Shown here: positions 50,451-59,553 of the stretch, one piece after another
Layout: every line of letters begins with the position of its first letter
How positions within the stretch are numbered: the first letter of the stretch is position 1
NCBI RefSeq assembly: GCF_016862215.1
Contig: NZ_BOMN01000113.1
Span: forward strand, 62,001 to 126,000
Origin: Winogradskya humida
GTDB taxonomy: Bacteria; Actinomycetota; Actinomycetes; Mycobacteriales; Micromonosporaceae
Reading direction: 5' to 3'
DNA length: 64,000 nt
Made by a program: the position numbers and the translations under genes
The notes under the pieces: model-generated
What the model was told of the DNA's origin: nothing
Database searches by the model: none
What the model saw: only the letters and a program-made list of their open reading frames with translations

Positions 50451-50914
50451 CGCAGACCGATCCCGATGACGGTGGCGACCCACCATCGGCGATCGGCTGC
50501 GATGACGGTGACGTGCAGGGTTCCGGCGTCGGTAGGGATGTCAGCGATCACCGCCTGTGTGGTCGATGACCGCACTACCGGTGGGCCGGTCACGGCGTGG
50601 GCGGGGATGTTCGCCGGGTCGGTCGCCGCGAGCAGGCGAGCGTAGGCAGGGGTTACCAGGTCCCGGACGCCGGCGTACCAGACTGGCTGGCTGAGGCCGG
50701 GCCTCGACCACGCGTGAACGAACCGGAGCGCGACGTCGAGTGCTGCCCGTGGCGGCGCGATGTCCATCGGTGCGTTCGGGCCGTTACCCGTGTCGATGCT
50801 GATCGAGGGCACGGGTGGCCAGCTGGCCGCTGCCGGATCAGGCCGTGTCCGCGACGTGCACCCCGCCACAGCAAGCGCTATGGCCAGGCCGCCTACAGCG
50901 GCGCGGCGGTTCAC
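50447..50914 (-). CDS. Conjugation-operon lipoprotein (155 aa)
   Basis: Begins MNRRAAVGGLAIALAVAGC, a classical lipobox with Cys at about 19, so it is anchored outside the membrane. The mature part resembles small NTF2/VirB8-like domains in length and strand pattern (ALDVALRFVHAWSRPG, VIADIPTDAGTLHVTVIAAD, WWVATVIGIGL), which is how many Gram-positive T4SS lipoproteins look; that is inference. GTG 50914 overlaps the preceding stop. Confidence 0.7.
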   Translation of the reverse strand: MNRRAAVGGLAIALAVAGCTSRTRPDPAAASWPPVPSISIDTGNGPNAPMDIAPPRAALDVALRFVHAWSRPGLSQPVWYAGVRDLVTPAYARLLAATDPANIPAHAVTGPPVVRSSTTQAVIADIPTDAGTLHVTVIAADRRWWVATVIGIGLR

Positions 50915-51156
50915 TGCGGGTCCGGGGAGTCGGGCCAGCCACCAAGGGCGTGATTGGCAACCGCCGCCATGCCACGAATCTGCGTATGGAGTTGACCGAG
51001 CGCAGATCGGCGGCGAATCGGCCCTCGCTGCGACTGCGCACCGTCGAGGAGTTCCGACAGCGCCAGGATGCGGATGCGAAGGTCGCTCAGAGTGCTGTCG
51101 TACAAGTCTGTGGCGGGCAGTGCCGTGGTGGTCGGGTTGAGATTGTTCACTGTCAC
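50911..51156 (-). CDS. Small helical conjugation-operon protein (81 aa)
   Basis: GTG 51156 overlaps the preceding stop, and its own stop overlaps the next start, so it is firmly embedded in the operon. Helical, with LYDSTLSDLRIRILALSELLDG and HTQIRGMAAVANHAL. No membrane segment. Unknown function. Confidence 0.6.
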   Translation of the reverse strand: MTVNNLNPTTTALPATDLYDSTLSDLRIRILALSELLDGAQSQRGPIRRRSALGQLHTQIRGMAAVANHALGGWPDSPDPQ

Positions 51157-51455
51157 TCCGCGTCAGGATCGTCATAGCCGTCAAGGTCCAGGTCGATGTC
51201 GTAATCGCCATCGAGTTCGCCATCGGTCTCGTAGTCCACGCGCCGCTGACGCTCGTCTTCCTCCTCAGCGGCCACGTCGAGGTCGGTGCTGGGATCGGCC
51301 ACGGGTTCCTCCTTCTCGTCGCTCTTGTCGGCGTTCTCGTCGTCAGCATTGGTGATGCGCAGGTACAGGGCGTCGATCTGCTGGTTGACCTCGTGCAGGT
51401 TCAGGCGCAGCAGCTCGAAGTCGGCGCGGGAGGTGATCTCGGCGGGCTGGGTCAT
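51153..51455 (-). CDS. Highly acidic small protein (100 aa)
   Basis: The N-terminal helix (RADFELLRLNLHEVNQQIDA) is followed by an extremely acidic tail (DVAAEEEDERQRR, DGDYDIDLDLDGYDDPDAE). It may be a chaperone or adaptor for basic substrates such as DNA-binding transfer proteins. Start and stop overlap both neighbours. Confidence 0.6.
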   Translation of the reverse strand: MTQPAEITSRADFELLRLNLHEVNQQIDALYLRITNADDENADKSDEKEEPVADPSTDLDVAAEEEDERQRRVDYETDGELDGDYDIDLDLDGYDDPDAE

Positions 51456-52123
51456 GACGTCGGCTCCCCACCTGCCGACGAGCCGCCGTCGGCGGCCGGC
51501 TCGGGCGCGATGTCGTCTGGCTGCTGATCGCTGGGATCTAGCAAAGGCCGGGTGGCCAGGTCAGCTAGGGCGGCCTGTTCGGCATCGGTGAGCCACTGGT
51601 CGGGCCACGTCAGGTCCGTGCGCCGGTCGGTGTGCACGCCGGTACGGCAGCGGGTGAAGTCGTCGAAGTCGCGCAACCGGATCCGGGCACGGGCCAAGCG
51701 TTCGTGCCACAGCAGCGGGCTGTCCGCGGGTGCCGCGTCGTCGTAGGCGTCGTGCCACGCCGCTGCCAGGGCGGTCAGTTCCTCGATCAGGGGGGAGTGC
51801 TGTGGCCAGCAGGCGGGGATTTCCTCGGCGAGCTGGTACCGGTCGACCATCCAGCCGGTCCAGTCGAGCAGCCACCCCCACACCTCGGCCCCAGCCTGCC
51901 GGTCGAGGTCGCGCCAGCGCAGCGGCCACGGGATACTCGCCGGCGCTTTCCGCGGCCGTGCTCCTGCTGTGGCCTGGGCGGTGACGTGGTCACGCAGATC
52001 GAGATGCTGCTGGTGGAGTTCATCGACGGCTTGGGTCAGACGGTGCAGCCCGTTGCCGAGCTCGGCGACGGCGGCCAGGTCCGGCGGGGCGTCCTCGGGC
52101 AGGGTGAAGGCGAATTCGTCCAT
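51452..52123 (-). CDS. DUF4913-like protein of the transfer operon
   Basis: 223 aa. The core matches the DUF4913 pattern known next to actinobacterial conjugation genes: RWRDLDRQAGAEVWGWLLDW, DRYQLAEEIPACWPQHSPLI, EELTALAAAWHDAYDD and LLWHERLARARIRLRDFDDF. The N-terminus is a helical stretch (LHRLTQAVDELHQQHLDL). Cytoplasmic; exact role unknown. The ATG lies directly after the coupling-protein stop. Confidence 0.72.
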   Translation of the reverse strand: MDEFAFTLPEDAPPDLAAVAELGNGLHRLTQAVDELHQQHLDLRDHVTAQATAGARPRKAPASIPWPLRWRDLDRQAGAEVWGWLLDWTGWMVDRYQLAEEIPACWPQHSPLIEELTALAAAWHDAYDDAAPADSPLLWHERLARARIRLRDFDDFTRCRTGVHTDRRTDLTWPDQWLTDAEQAALADLATRPLLDPSDQQPDDIAPEPAADGGSSAGGEPTS

Positions 52124-52124
52124 G

Positions 52125-53978
52125 TCAGGCTGCCCTGGCGATCATCTGCTGGAACGCGTCACGGCCCGCGTTCAGCTCGGCGGCGTCCGGGCGTTGCCAC
52201 CAGGACGGCACCTCAAGCTCGACCGGCGGCAGCGCCCCGACCAGGGCCACGGCGCGTCCTTCGGGCAGGGTGCGCAGGTCGGCCAGGTCGAGCAGGTTCT
52301 CCCTGCGCACGCTCTCGGAGACCGATGCCCGACCGCCGCCCCACGAATTGCTGGAGGAGACCTCGCGGACCTGCCCCGACAGCGATTGCACGTCCCGCAA
52401 CGCGCTCGCGTCGGTGGAGCCTCCGATAATCAGCCGTGCGGACGCCGAGTCCGCGATCGCCCGGCCGCCTTTATCGCCCCATCGTTCGCGTAACTGGTGC
52501 AGGTTTTGCGCGAACACCGACACGGCGATGCCGGAGCCGCCGCCCTCGTTCATCAGCGATGCCAGGCTGGGAATCGGCGCAATGTTCGCGACCTCGTCGA
52601 GGACGCAGTACAGGGCGGGTTCGATCCGGCCGCCCGGTGCGGTCAGGGCCAGCTTCTTGGCCTGGTAGAGGATGTCCTCGGACACTGCCGCGAGCAGCGG
52701 CGCGATCAGTGCCTGCGCGTCTCGGGTGCCGACCAGGTAGAGGGTGCCGGACTCGCGCAGCCAGTCGACCGGCCTGAACTGGGTGCCGCGTGGAGGGCTA
52801 CACGTCGCCAGGACACGCGGGTCGTTGAAGGCGTCCAGGGCACCGGACACCACGGACTGGACGGTGTCACGGGCCCGGCCGGTCGTTTCCCGGTGCCGGG
52901 CGAGCCGGTCCGCCCAGCTGGTGACGCCGTGGTGGCGCAGGATCCGCTCGGGCCGGGAGTTCGACGGGGCCTGGGACCAGGCCAGAACATCGACCACCGT
53001 GGCGTGCTCGTCCAACGCCGCCGCGTGCAACAAGCCCCGCAGGACCGTAGCGGCCTGGTCACGGAACCATTTCCCGTTCTCAACACTTTCGTCGCCGATG
53101 CCTGAGCCGGCGGCGAAACCGTTGGCCCGCAGCATGGCAACGATCTGGTCGTCGGCGCCCTCGATCGGCGACCACCGCAACCGGGGGACGCCGGGAATCT
53201 CGCCCTGGGGCTCGAAAATCCAGGTCGGCCCGGTCTGGGCGCGCCGCATGTAGGTGACCTCGGCGACGTCCAGGCGGGTGGAAGTCGTCAGGACCGCTCC
53301 GCGTGCATCAGCCACCTGCGGAATCACGTACCTCGTGGTTTTGTTGCCGAACCGGGGCACGGCCGCGGCCAGCAGCGTGTACTCGTTGGCCAGGTACAAC
53401 GGCCGCCTGCTGGTGACCTCGTCCCCGAGGAACCGCCCGGTTTCGAGGGGGTCGGCGCGACGGGCGGTCTTGAGCGCGCGGGTGAGCTCGTTGTCGCCCT
53501 CACGGATCGTCAGACCGGGCCGCAGTACGTCGACCCGCCCGCGGACGGCGTCGGCGGACAGCAGGGCGTTGATCTGGGCGTGGCTGGCGAACCCGCGCCG
53601 CCGGATCCGTGTGCGACCGATACGCACCAAGGCCGCGGTGAATCCGCTGACCGAGGAGGTGAACAGGATCGCCCACAGCGGCAGCAGCCACCCCACTGCG
53701 ATGTCCGCACGCGCTGCGGCAGGCCATGCGTCAGCAGGATGGTGGCGGTGGGCGACGAAGCTCAGCGCGATCCGGGGCGCGTCGGCGGGGCTGCTGGCGG
53801 GCCAGCCGTGCCCGGTGATCAGCCCGGAGAGCTGACCGGCCAGCCATAACGAGCCGGTCGCGAACACGGTCAGCACCGCGAAGATGGCGAGCATGGCGAG
53901 CCGGACGGCGATGTCGGCGCGGGTGACGCCTTCGCGGGGCAGGTGGTGTCCCGGCGACGACAGCGGTGGCCGGCGCAT
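52125..53978 (-). CDS. T4SS coupling protein (VirD4/TraG-like)
   Basis: A 617-aa membrane ATPase that brings the relaxase-DNA complex to the channel. Two N-terminal transmembrane helices (about 25-50 and 92-116) are followed by the P-loop variant PRFGNKTT (208-215), as in actinobacterial coupling proteins of the GPRxNKT type. Walker B is in LYCVLDEVANIAPIPSL, then come GGSGIAVSVFAQNLHQL and the SLSGQVREVSSS region. The start overlaps the stop of the VirB4-like gene (TGATG). Confidence 0.87.
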   Translation of the reverse strand: MRRPPLSSPGHHLPREGVTRADIAVRLAMLAIFAVLTVFATGSLWLAGQLSGLITGHGWPASSPADAPRIALSFVAHRHHPADAWPAAARADIAVGWLLPLWAILFTSSVSGFTAALVRIGRTRIRRRGFASHAQINALLSADAVRGRVDVLRPGLTIREGDNELTRALKTARRADPLETGRFLGDEVTSRRPLYLANEYTLLAAAVPRFGNKTTRYVIPQVADARGAVLTTSTRLDVAEVTYMRRAQTGPTWIFEPQGEIPGVPRLRWSPIEGADDQIVAMLRANGFAAGSGIGDESVENGKWFRDQAATVLRGLLHAAALDEHATVVDVLAWSQAPSNSRPERILRHHGVTSWADRLARHRETTGRARDTVQSVVSGALDAFNDPRVLATCSPPRGTQFRPVDWLRESGTLYLVGTRDAQALIAPLLAAVSEDILYQAKKLALTAPGGRIEPALYCVLDEVANIAPIPSLASLMNEGGGSGIAVSVFAQNLHQLRERWGDKGGRAIADSASARLIIGGSTDASALRDVQSLSGQVREVSSSNSWGGGRASVSESVRRENLLDLADLRTLPEGRAVALVGALPPVELEVPSWWQRPDAAELNAGRDAFQQMIARAA

Positions 53979-55546
53979 CACGCGGCCTGCCCGTCGGCGA
54001 GGGCTTCGAGCCGGGATTCGTACGCTTGCGGGCTCAGGACGTCTGGGTCGTCGGCTAGTTCCATCCGGCTGTCGGTGTGCACCATCGCCGTCTCGGCCTT
54101 CGACAGCTGGTGTTTGACGACGTAGCTGCGGGTGCCGATCTTCCACAGGCCGACGCCCTGGTGCAGATATCGCAGCAGATCCGTCTCGACGTCCGACGTT
54201 CCGAGGAACTCGCGGGCCTGCTCGACGCTGCCAGTGGCCTGCCGGTACGAGACCCGCACGCCGGAGTCCTCGATCAGGCCGCGAGCGATGCGGACCTGTT
54301 CGGAGTCCGCCGAGCCTGATGCGGCCAGATCGCTGAACCGGTGGAACGCCAAAATGTTGGCGATACCGAGCGCCCGAGCAAGCTTCAACTGCTCCCGCAT
54401 GCGCCGCACCAGGGGCAGATGGCGGGCGATCAGCGCGAACTCGTCATAGATGCAGACCCGGGGCGGGGCATCGGGGTGCGAGAGTTCGGCTTCCAGCCAG
54501 CTCTGCGCGCAGGTCATGGCCATCGCGGTCATCTGGTCCGAGGCGCGGATCGTGCGCAGGTCCACAATCGCACCCGGCTGATCGAAATCCAGGCGGGCAT
54601 TCGAGGACGCCGGTCCGTCGAAAACACCGCCCAGGGCGCCGGAGATGAGCCGCTCCAAGGCGAGGCGGACGCGCCGAGAGTCGGCGATGAACACCTCGAC
54701 CGGGTAGGCGACGTGCTCGAGGCGGTGCTGCCACAGCTCGGGCCGGCCCATGGCGGCCAGCACGGTGGACAGGGTGGGGGTAGCCATCCGTGTGGCGCTG
54801 GCTTCGCTGCTGCGGGTGACCTCGTCGACGGCGTACTCGACCAGAGACCGTTCCGCTTCGGTGAGCGGACCGTCGAGCTGGATCTGCAGGAGCCCTTCGA
54901 GCAACAGCAGCCGCCGGGCCCGTTGCAGGTGAAGCCATTGGTGTTCGCTCTGGGCCTGGTTACGGCGAATGCCGGCGAGGGGGTTCATGACGACGCCGAG
55001 CCCAGGACCGACCTGGACCGGGGTGATGCCGCTGAGTGCGGCGAGCTGGTCGTACTCGCCCTTCAAATCGGTGACGTAGAAACGGGTACCGAACGGAATC
55101 CCCCGGAACGCGAGGGTCTTTAGCAGCGATGACTTCGCCGTACCGATCTCCCCGGTCACGACAAGGTTGGGTGCGGTTACCGCCTTGGCCCGGTACAACT
55201 CGTGCAGGCTGAAGGTGAACGCCGACCGGCTGTAGACCTCGGTGCCGATCAGGGGCCCGTCGACCGGCAGCCCCGGATCCGAGACCAGGGGGTAGACGCT
55301 GCACAACTGTGCGGTCGTGGTGACCAGCGGCGGCAGCCTCAGCTGATGGACCACCCGTCCGGCGGCGCGTCCATAGCCGCCGCGCGGGCCGGCCGGCGGC
55401 AGGCCGAGATACCGGTCATGTATCCGGTCCAGCGCGCGCTGCTCACGTTCCAGGGTTTTGCGGGCGCGGGTGACGTCGCGTTCGGCGGCGCGCTGGGCGA
55501 TGCGATCGGCCAGGGAACCTTCGCGACGCAACTTCGGCGTGCTCAT
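53978..55546 (-). CDS. VirB4/TraC-like conjugation ATPase
   Basis: A 522-aa ATPase. The N-terminal coiled coil (TLEREQRALDRIHDRYLGL) precedes Walker A GEIGTAKSS (132-140), VTDLKGEYDQLAAL, Walker B VCIYDEFALI, and ILAFHRFSDL. It would energise assembly of the channel or pilus. Shorter than VirB4 (about 800 aa); the missing N-terminal part seems to be supplied by the neighbouring 500-aa protein, an arrangement common in actinobacterial systems. ATG 55546 overlaps the upstream stop (ATGA). Confidence 0.83.
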   Translation of the reverse strand: MSTPKLRREGSLADRIAQRAAERDVTRARKTLEREQRALDRIHDRYLGLPPAGPRGGYGRAAGRVVHQLRLPPLVTTTAQLCSVYPLVSDPGLPVDGPLIGTEVYSRSAFTFSLHELYRAKAVTAPNLVVTGEIGTAKSSLLKTLAFRGIPFGTRFYVTDLKGEYDQLAALSGITPVQVGPGLGVVMNPLAGIRRNQAQSEHQWLHLQRARRLLLLEGLLQIQLDGPLTEAERSLVEYAVDEVTRSSEASATRMATPTLSTVLAAMGRPELWQHRLEHVAYPVEVFIADSRRVRLALERLISGALGGVFDGPASSNARLDFDQPGAIVDLRTIRASDQMTAMAMTCAQSWLEAELSHPDAPPRVCIYDEFALIARHLPLVRRMREQLKLARALGIANILAFHRFSDLAASGSADSEQVRIARGLIEDSGVRVSYRQATGSVEQAREFLGTSDVETDLLRYLHQGVGLWKIGTRSYVVKHQLSKAETAMVHTDSRMELADDPDVLSPQAYESRLEALADGQAA

Positions 55547-57045
55547 GCCGACCACCCGCGCATCGGCTTGAGCCCGCGTGCCAATGGCAGCGCCCCGGCC
55601 AGAAACGCCTGATCCTGTTCTCCGGCCAGAGAAACGGCTTCGCAGCCGGCCCGCGACAACAGCCGTTTGACCGCCCGCATGTCACGGTCGAGGGTTTTCA
55701 TGTCGGCGGCGGTGACGGTGACCAGCAGCGCGTACCGGTAGCGCACATGCCCGCGCGCCTGCTCCCGGTCGATCTGCTCGACCGCGCGAGCCTCGTCGTC
55801 CTCGCGAGCGGTACGAACCAGGCGTAGTTTGCGCTGGGTCAGCGCGTCTCCCGCCTGGGTGACTTTGTCGCGGCGCGACGCCAACTGAGCAAGCCCGGCG
55901 GAGACGGGCTGGGCCACCAGGGTGACGGTGCGCCGGCATGTCGTGCGGGTATAAAGCGGGGTGAGCCACGTTCCGGGCACCGCTTGACGCGGCATCTGCG
56001 CCACCCACAACGTCCTGGAGTAGGCGGAGTCGTGCTGATAGGTGTTCCAGCCGACCGTCTGGGCGGCGACCGGACCGGCCAACCGCGGCTCCACCCCCGG
56101 AGCGGTCCCGCCGCCGCGGGCCGTGCCGCGTAGGTCGACAGCCTCCTGGTCCTCCGGATCGAACTGGGTGCGTAGGGCCGCCGCGTACGCGCGGGGGGAT
56201 AGCCAGCCGCCTGTGGTCACGCCGGCTTCCGCGACGGTGGCTTCGATACCGGTCAGCCGGTCGAGCACGACGGCGGCGATGGCCGTGTCGGTGCCGCCCG
56301 CGTCGGTGATCTCGCCGGACAGCTTGGCGGCGTCGAACACGACCGTGAGCAACGTTTCGTGGCGTTGCGCTGCCGGGGCCGCCGCAGCGGTCAGCTCGGC
56401 AAGCGACCGGTACGCGACGCTACTGGTGTCGACGGCCCGGTTGAGCAGGTACCGCTGGGCGCGGTTGCCGGTGTCCGGGACGGCCCGGCTGGTCAGCGAC
56501 CAGCGCACCAGCCCAGCGTCGGCGTATTCCGAGCCGAGGATCTGCAGCACGAGGGCCCAGTCGGTGAGCCGGCGCTCCTGCACCTCCCGGTCGGCGAGGA
56601 TCAGGTTGGCGCCGTAGCAGGTCAACGCGGCGGTGACGGTGCGTTCGCGGCGGTGGTGCAGCAGCCCAATCTGAGTGGTGCCGTCGGCGGCTGTCGCGGG
56701 TAGCCACCGGTATCCGGCGGCCGGTCCCGGCAGGTCCATGAAGTCGGGGTTGGCGGCATACGGTCCGCCGCGGTACTGATGTTGCCCGCTACGGTTCTGC
56801 AGCAGTGCCCCGGCCACGACGGGCAGCCACTCGGTGATGCGGCGGCCTTTGAGGCGCAGCAGCCCGAGAACAATCAGCAGCCCGCAGCCGGTGAACGCGG
56901 TGGCGGCGGTCCCCCGGTGCCCGGCGGTGAGCAGATTCAGCCCTGCTACGGCGGCGATGATGCCTGCCACGACCAGGAAAATCTGTGACCAGGCGAATCC
57001 GAGCACGGCTCCTTTGCTGGAGCGTGGCGGAAACTGGAACTGCAT
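55543..57045 (-). CDS. SCO6880-type conjugation protein
   Basis: A 500-aa protein with two N-terminal transmembrane helices (FLVVAGIIAAVAGLNLL, TGCGLLIVLGLL) resembling a PrgI-like VirB3 module. A large cytoplasmic part follows, with ADREVQERRLTDWALVL and VVFDAAKLSGEI. It corresponds to the 'SCO6880 family' that replaces VirB3 plus the N-terminal half of VirB4 in actinobacterial T4SS. ATG 57045 follows GAGGAGTTGTCG; the TTG further upstream is rejected. Confidence 0.78.
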   Translation of the reverse strand: MQFQFPPRSSKGAVLGFAWSQIFLVVAGIIAAVAGLNLLTAGHRGTAATAFTGCGLLIVLGLLRLKGRRITEWLPVVAGALLQNRSGQHQYRGGPYAANPDFMDLPGPAAGYRWLPATAADGTTQIGLLHHRRERTVTAALTCYGANLILADREVQERRLTDWALVLQILGSEYADAGLVRWSLTSRAVPDTGNRAQRYLLNRAVDTSSVAYRSLAELTAAAAPAAQRHETLLTVVFDAAKLSGEITDAGGTDTAIAAVVLDRLTGIEATVAEAGVTTGGWLSPRAYAAALRTQFDPEDQEAVDLRGTARGGGTAPGVEPRLAGPVAAQTVGWNTYQHDSAYSRTLWVAQMPRQAVPGTWLTPLYTRTTCRRTVTLVAQPVSAGLAQLASRRDKVTQAGDALTQRKLRLVRTAREDDEARAVEQIDREQARGHVRYRYALLVTVTAADMKTLDRDMRAVKRLLSRAGCEAVSLAGEQDQAFLAGALPLARGLKPMRGWSA

Positions 57046-57091
57046 CGACAACTCCTCACAGGTCGGAAAAGTTCACGGGTTTCGTGGCCGG

Positions 57092-59197
57092 TCACAGCGG
57101 CACGATCGGGACCTCGGCGGCCACCGACGCGCCACCGGCGCCCGCTCCCCCGCCGGTCTCGCCGGCCGGGCCGGGTTTGCCGCCTGCGCCGGGTTTGCTG
57201 CCTGTCTCGGGTGACGTCGGGCTCCCGGCACCGCCGGCCTCCGGCGTCGCATCGCTGCCGCCCTCGGGGGCGCCGCCGGGAGGGGCACCTGTAGCGGGGT
57301 TGGTGGGCTGAGCGCCAGGCTGTGGGAGCGGCGGAAGGCTGCCGCCATCGCCGCTGCTGTCGCCCGGCGCGGTGAGCTCGCCCGCGGCAACGTCATGCCG
57401 GGCGCTGCGCATCCCCTGCTCGACCTCGCCGGCCTCGTCCGAGTTCGTCGCGCCGTCGCCATCGCCATCGCCGGTCTGCTCGTCGCCTGCCGCACCGGTG
57501 GTGCTGCTCGGGTCGCCGACCTTGCCGCCGTCCGCGCCGGTGGCGGCGGCGTCGGCTGCTGCGCTGTTCGGGCCGTCGCCGCCGGCGGCCTCGCCGAGGG
57601 CGGCGCCGGGAGTGGTGGGCATCGCGGCGCTGTTGGCAGACATCACCGACGCCGCGCCGGAGCCCGGCCCCTTCGGGTCGCCGCTCGACCCGCCACCGCC
57701 CGCGTCATCACGGGGAGCGTTGGCGTTCCAGCCGTTCATGAAGCCGTCCTGGATGACGCCGCCGACAGCCACCGGATTGGCCTGCGCGATCAGACCGTGG
57801 GCGTTGACGTCGGTCAGGTATCCGTCGACCATCGCGGTAAGCCGCAGCAGGATGTACGGGGCGAAGACCATCAACCAGATCAGCAGCACCGCTTTCAGAC
57901 CGGTCCACAGATCGGACTCGTATCCCGCGCGGCTTCCGTACACCCACAACGCGGCGATCGCGAACTTCGAGGACGCGAGGGCGTTGACGGTCCAGAACCA
58001 GCGGCGACCCCAGTGCCGGGTCTCCGACATCGCCTGCCCAGCCATCGCCCACGCACCGAACAGCGCGGCGCCGGTGGCCAGGAGACCGCGGAACAGCATC
58101 ATCACGAACAGGGGCAGCAGCCCGAGCAAGGCGAGGATTGACAGGACGAAGGCGATGAACACCGTCGACGCGTCACCGGCCAGTGTGGTGAAGGCGTTAC
58201 TCCACTCGCGGCCGGTGAACGGGGTGCCGGCGTTGTGTTCCAGCAACGCGATGGTCGCCTGATCCCAGGCTCCGACGATCGTGTAGGCAATGCCTCCGGC
58301 GAAGGTGACACCGAGGATCGCCCGCACGAGACCCCCGAGCGTGGACAGCGGCCCGGGGCCGGCGTTGACGCGCAGCCCGTTGATGACCGTCGAGACCACG
58401 AACAGCACGAAGATCAGCACAACCAGCACACCCGCGACCGAGTTGTACGTGGAATAAAACGCCTCGTCGGGTGCGGCGATCGCCGTGGCGCTGAATACCT
58501 TCTCCGCGAGCTTGGACAGCAGGACGACCACGCCCTGCACACAGAGGTCGATCAGGCCTTCGATCCCGGAACGGATCCCCGAGCTGACAGCCTCTTCAGC
58601 GCCCTTGGACACCTGGCATGGGACATCGGTCGTGCCGCAGGCGACAGTCGGGTGCGGGTCATAGGACTGCGCCGCCCACCGGGCCGCCTGGGCGAGGCAG
58701 GCGGTGTTCTTGTCCGCCCATAGCGACGGCTGCCCGCTGCGATCAGGGCCGGTCAACAAACCGCAATTGATCAGCGCGGCCAGCCCGTTGGTACTCGGCC
58801 CGTCCATGAGTACCGAGGGCGTCCCGGCCTTCGCAATACCGTCGAGGCTCACCGCTGCCGCCCAGCAGCTGCGCCGGTCGGCGTCGTCGACGGCTTTCGA
58901 GCAGTCGGTGACCCAGTGCGAGCGCCCACCGGCCGGCACGGTGTCGACATGGACCGCCCAGGGCATGCACCAGGCCACCTGCCCCGGGGCTTTCGCCGCA
59001 CAGCCAGCACCGGGCGTCGACGCCGACAGGCTCGGTGTCGGAGCGGGCACCGGCTCTGCTGCGGCCCTGCCTGAGTGGGACAGCAGAACCAAGACGATCG
59101 CCAGGGCCACGACAAGCGAGCCGGAGACCCTGGGCGATACCGTAGATCCCCCAGGTATGTTCCGACCTGTTCGCGCCAGCTCCAGTAGGGCCGTCAC
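57092..59197 (-). CDS. VirB6/TrbL-like polytopic channel protein
   Basis: A 701-aa protein: signal/transmembrane segment (VVALAIVLVLLSHSGRAAA), an extracellular Cys-rich domain (GCAAKAPGQVAWC, VACGTTDVPCQ), then about six transmembrane helices (VLVVLIFVLFVVSTVI, FVLSILALLGLLPLFVMML, and others). It ends in a 200-residue Gly/Pro/Ala-rich disordered tail. The architecture fits VirB6/TrbL inner-membrane channel proteins. GTG 59197 overlaps the preceding stop (GTGA). The low-complexity tail is the source of several spurious opposite-strand ORFs. Confidence 0.8.
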   Translation of the reverse strand: MTALLELARTGRNIPGGSTVSPRVSGSLVVALAIVLVLLSHSGRAAAEPVPAPTPSLSASTPGAGCAAKAPGQVAWCMPWAVHVDTVPAGGRSHWVTDCSKAVDDADRRSCWAAAVSLDGIAKAGTPSVLMDGPSTNGLAALINCGLLTGPDRSGQPSLWADKNTACLAQAARWAAQSYDPHPTVACGTTDVPCQVSKGAEEAVSSGIRSGIEGLIDLCVQGVVVLLSKLAEKVFSATAIAAPDEAFYSTYNSVAGVLVVLIFVLFVVSTVINGLRVNAGPGPLSTLGGLVRAILGVTFAGGIAYTIVGAWDQATIALLEHNAGTPFTGREWSNAFTTLAGDASTVFIAFVLSILALLGLLPLFVMMLFRGLLATGAALFGAWAMAGQAMSETRHWGRRWFWTVNALASSKFAIAALWVYGSRAGYESDLWTGLKAVLLIWLMVFAPYILLRLTAMVDGYLTDVNAHGLIAQANPVAVGGVIQDGFMNGWNANAPRDDAGGGGSSGDPKGPGSGAASVMSANSAAMPTTPGAALGEAAGGDGPNSAAADAAATGADGGKVGDPSSTTGAAGDEQTGDGDGDGATNSDEAGEVEQGMRSARHDVAAGELTAPGDSSGDGGSLPPLPQPGAQPTNPATGAPPGGAPEGGSDATPEAGGAGSPTSPETGSKPGAGGKPGPAGETGGGAGAGGASVAAEVPIVPL

Positions 59198-59553
59198 TGG
59201 ACCAACAGCCAAGCGATGGTGCTTGTCCCCGACCCCACGACAAGAGCGACCAGCCCGGCCTTCCACATCATGCTCTTGCCGCGGTCACTGATCATGTGCG
59301 CACCGAAAATGGGGCCGACGCCGAACGCAATCGCACCGCCGAGCAGGCCGCACAACGCGGCCACGATGCCCAAAAACAGCGCCGCGTTCGCGAGTTTGTA
59401 GAACAGGTCGGCATCCGGCCCGATGGCGGCCGGGTCCGGGTGGACCTTGCTCCAGTCGAAGCCGCCCGACGGAGCCGGGGTTGGGGTGGGAGTCGGTGCC
59501 CGCCGTACCGGCAGGGTGCTGGCCTGCATCGCGATCCACGCCACCACGGGCAT
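59194..59553 (-). CDS. Small two-TM conjugation protein, VirB2/TrbC-like
   Basis: 119 aa. N-terminal hydrophobic start, a Pro/Thr linker (TPTPTPAPSGG), then two helices (LANAALFLGIVAALCGLLGG and MWKAGLVALVVGSGTSTIAW). Size and topology are those of VirB2-type pilins or TrbC. Position directly before the VirB6-like gene agrees. ATG 59553 overlaps the upstream stop (TGATG). Confidence 0.7.
   Translation of the reverse strand: MPVVAWIAMQASTLPVRRAPTPTPTPAPSGGFDWSKVHPDPAAIGPDADLFYKLANAALFLGIVAALCGLLGGAIAFGVGPIFGAHMISDRGKSMMWKAGLVALVVGSGTSTIAWLLVQ

Noticed and set aside
57372..58262. 296-codon plus-strand ORF opposite the VirB6-like gene
   Set aside because: Created by the repetitive Gly/Pro/Ala codons of the disordered tail; Pro/Ala/Ser-rich, no ribosome-binding site.
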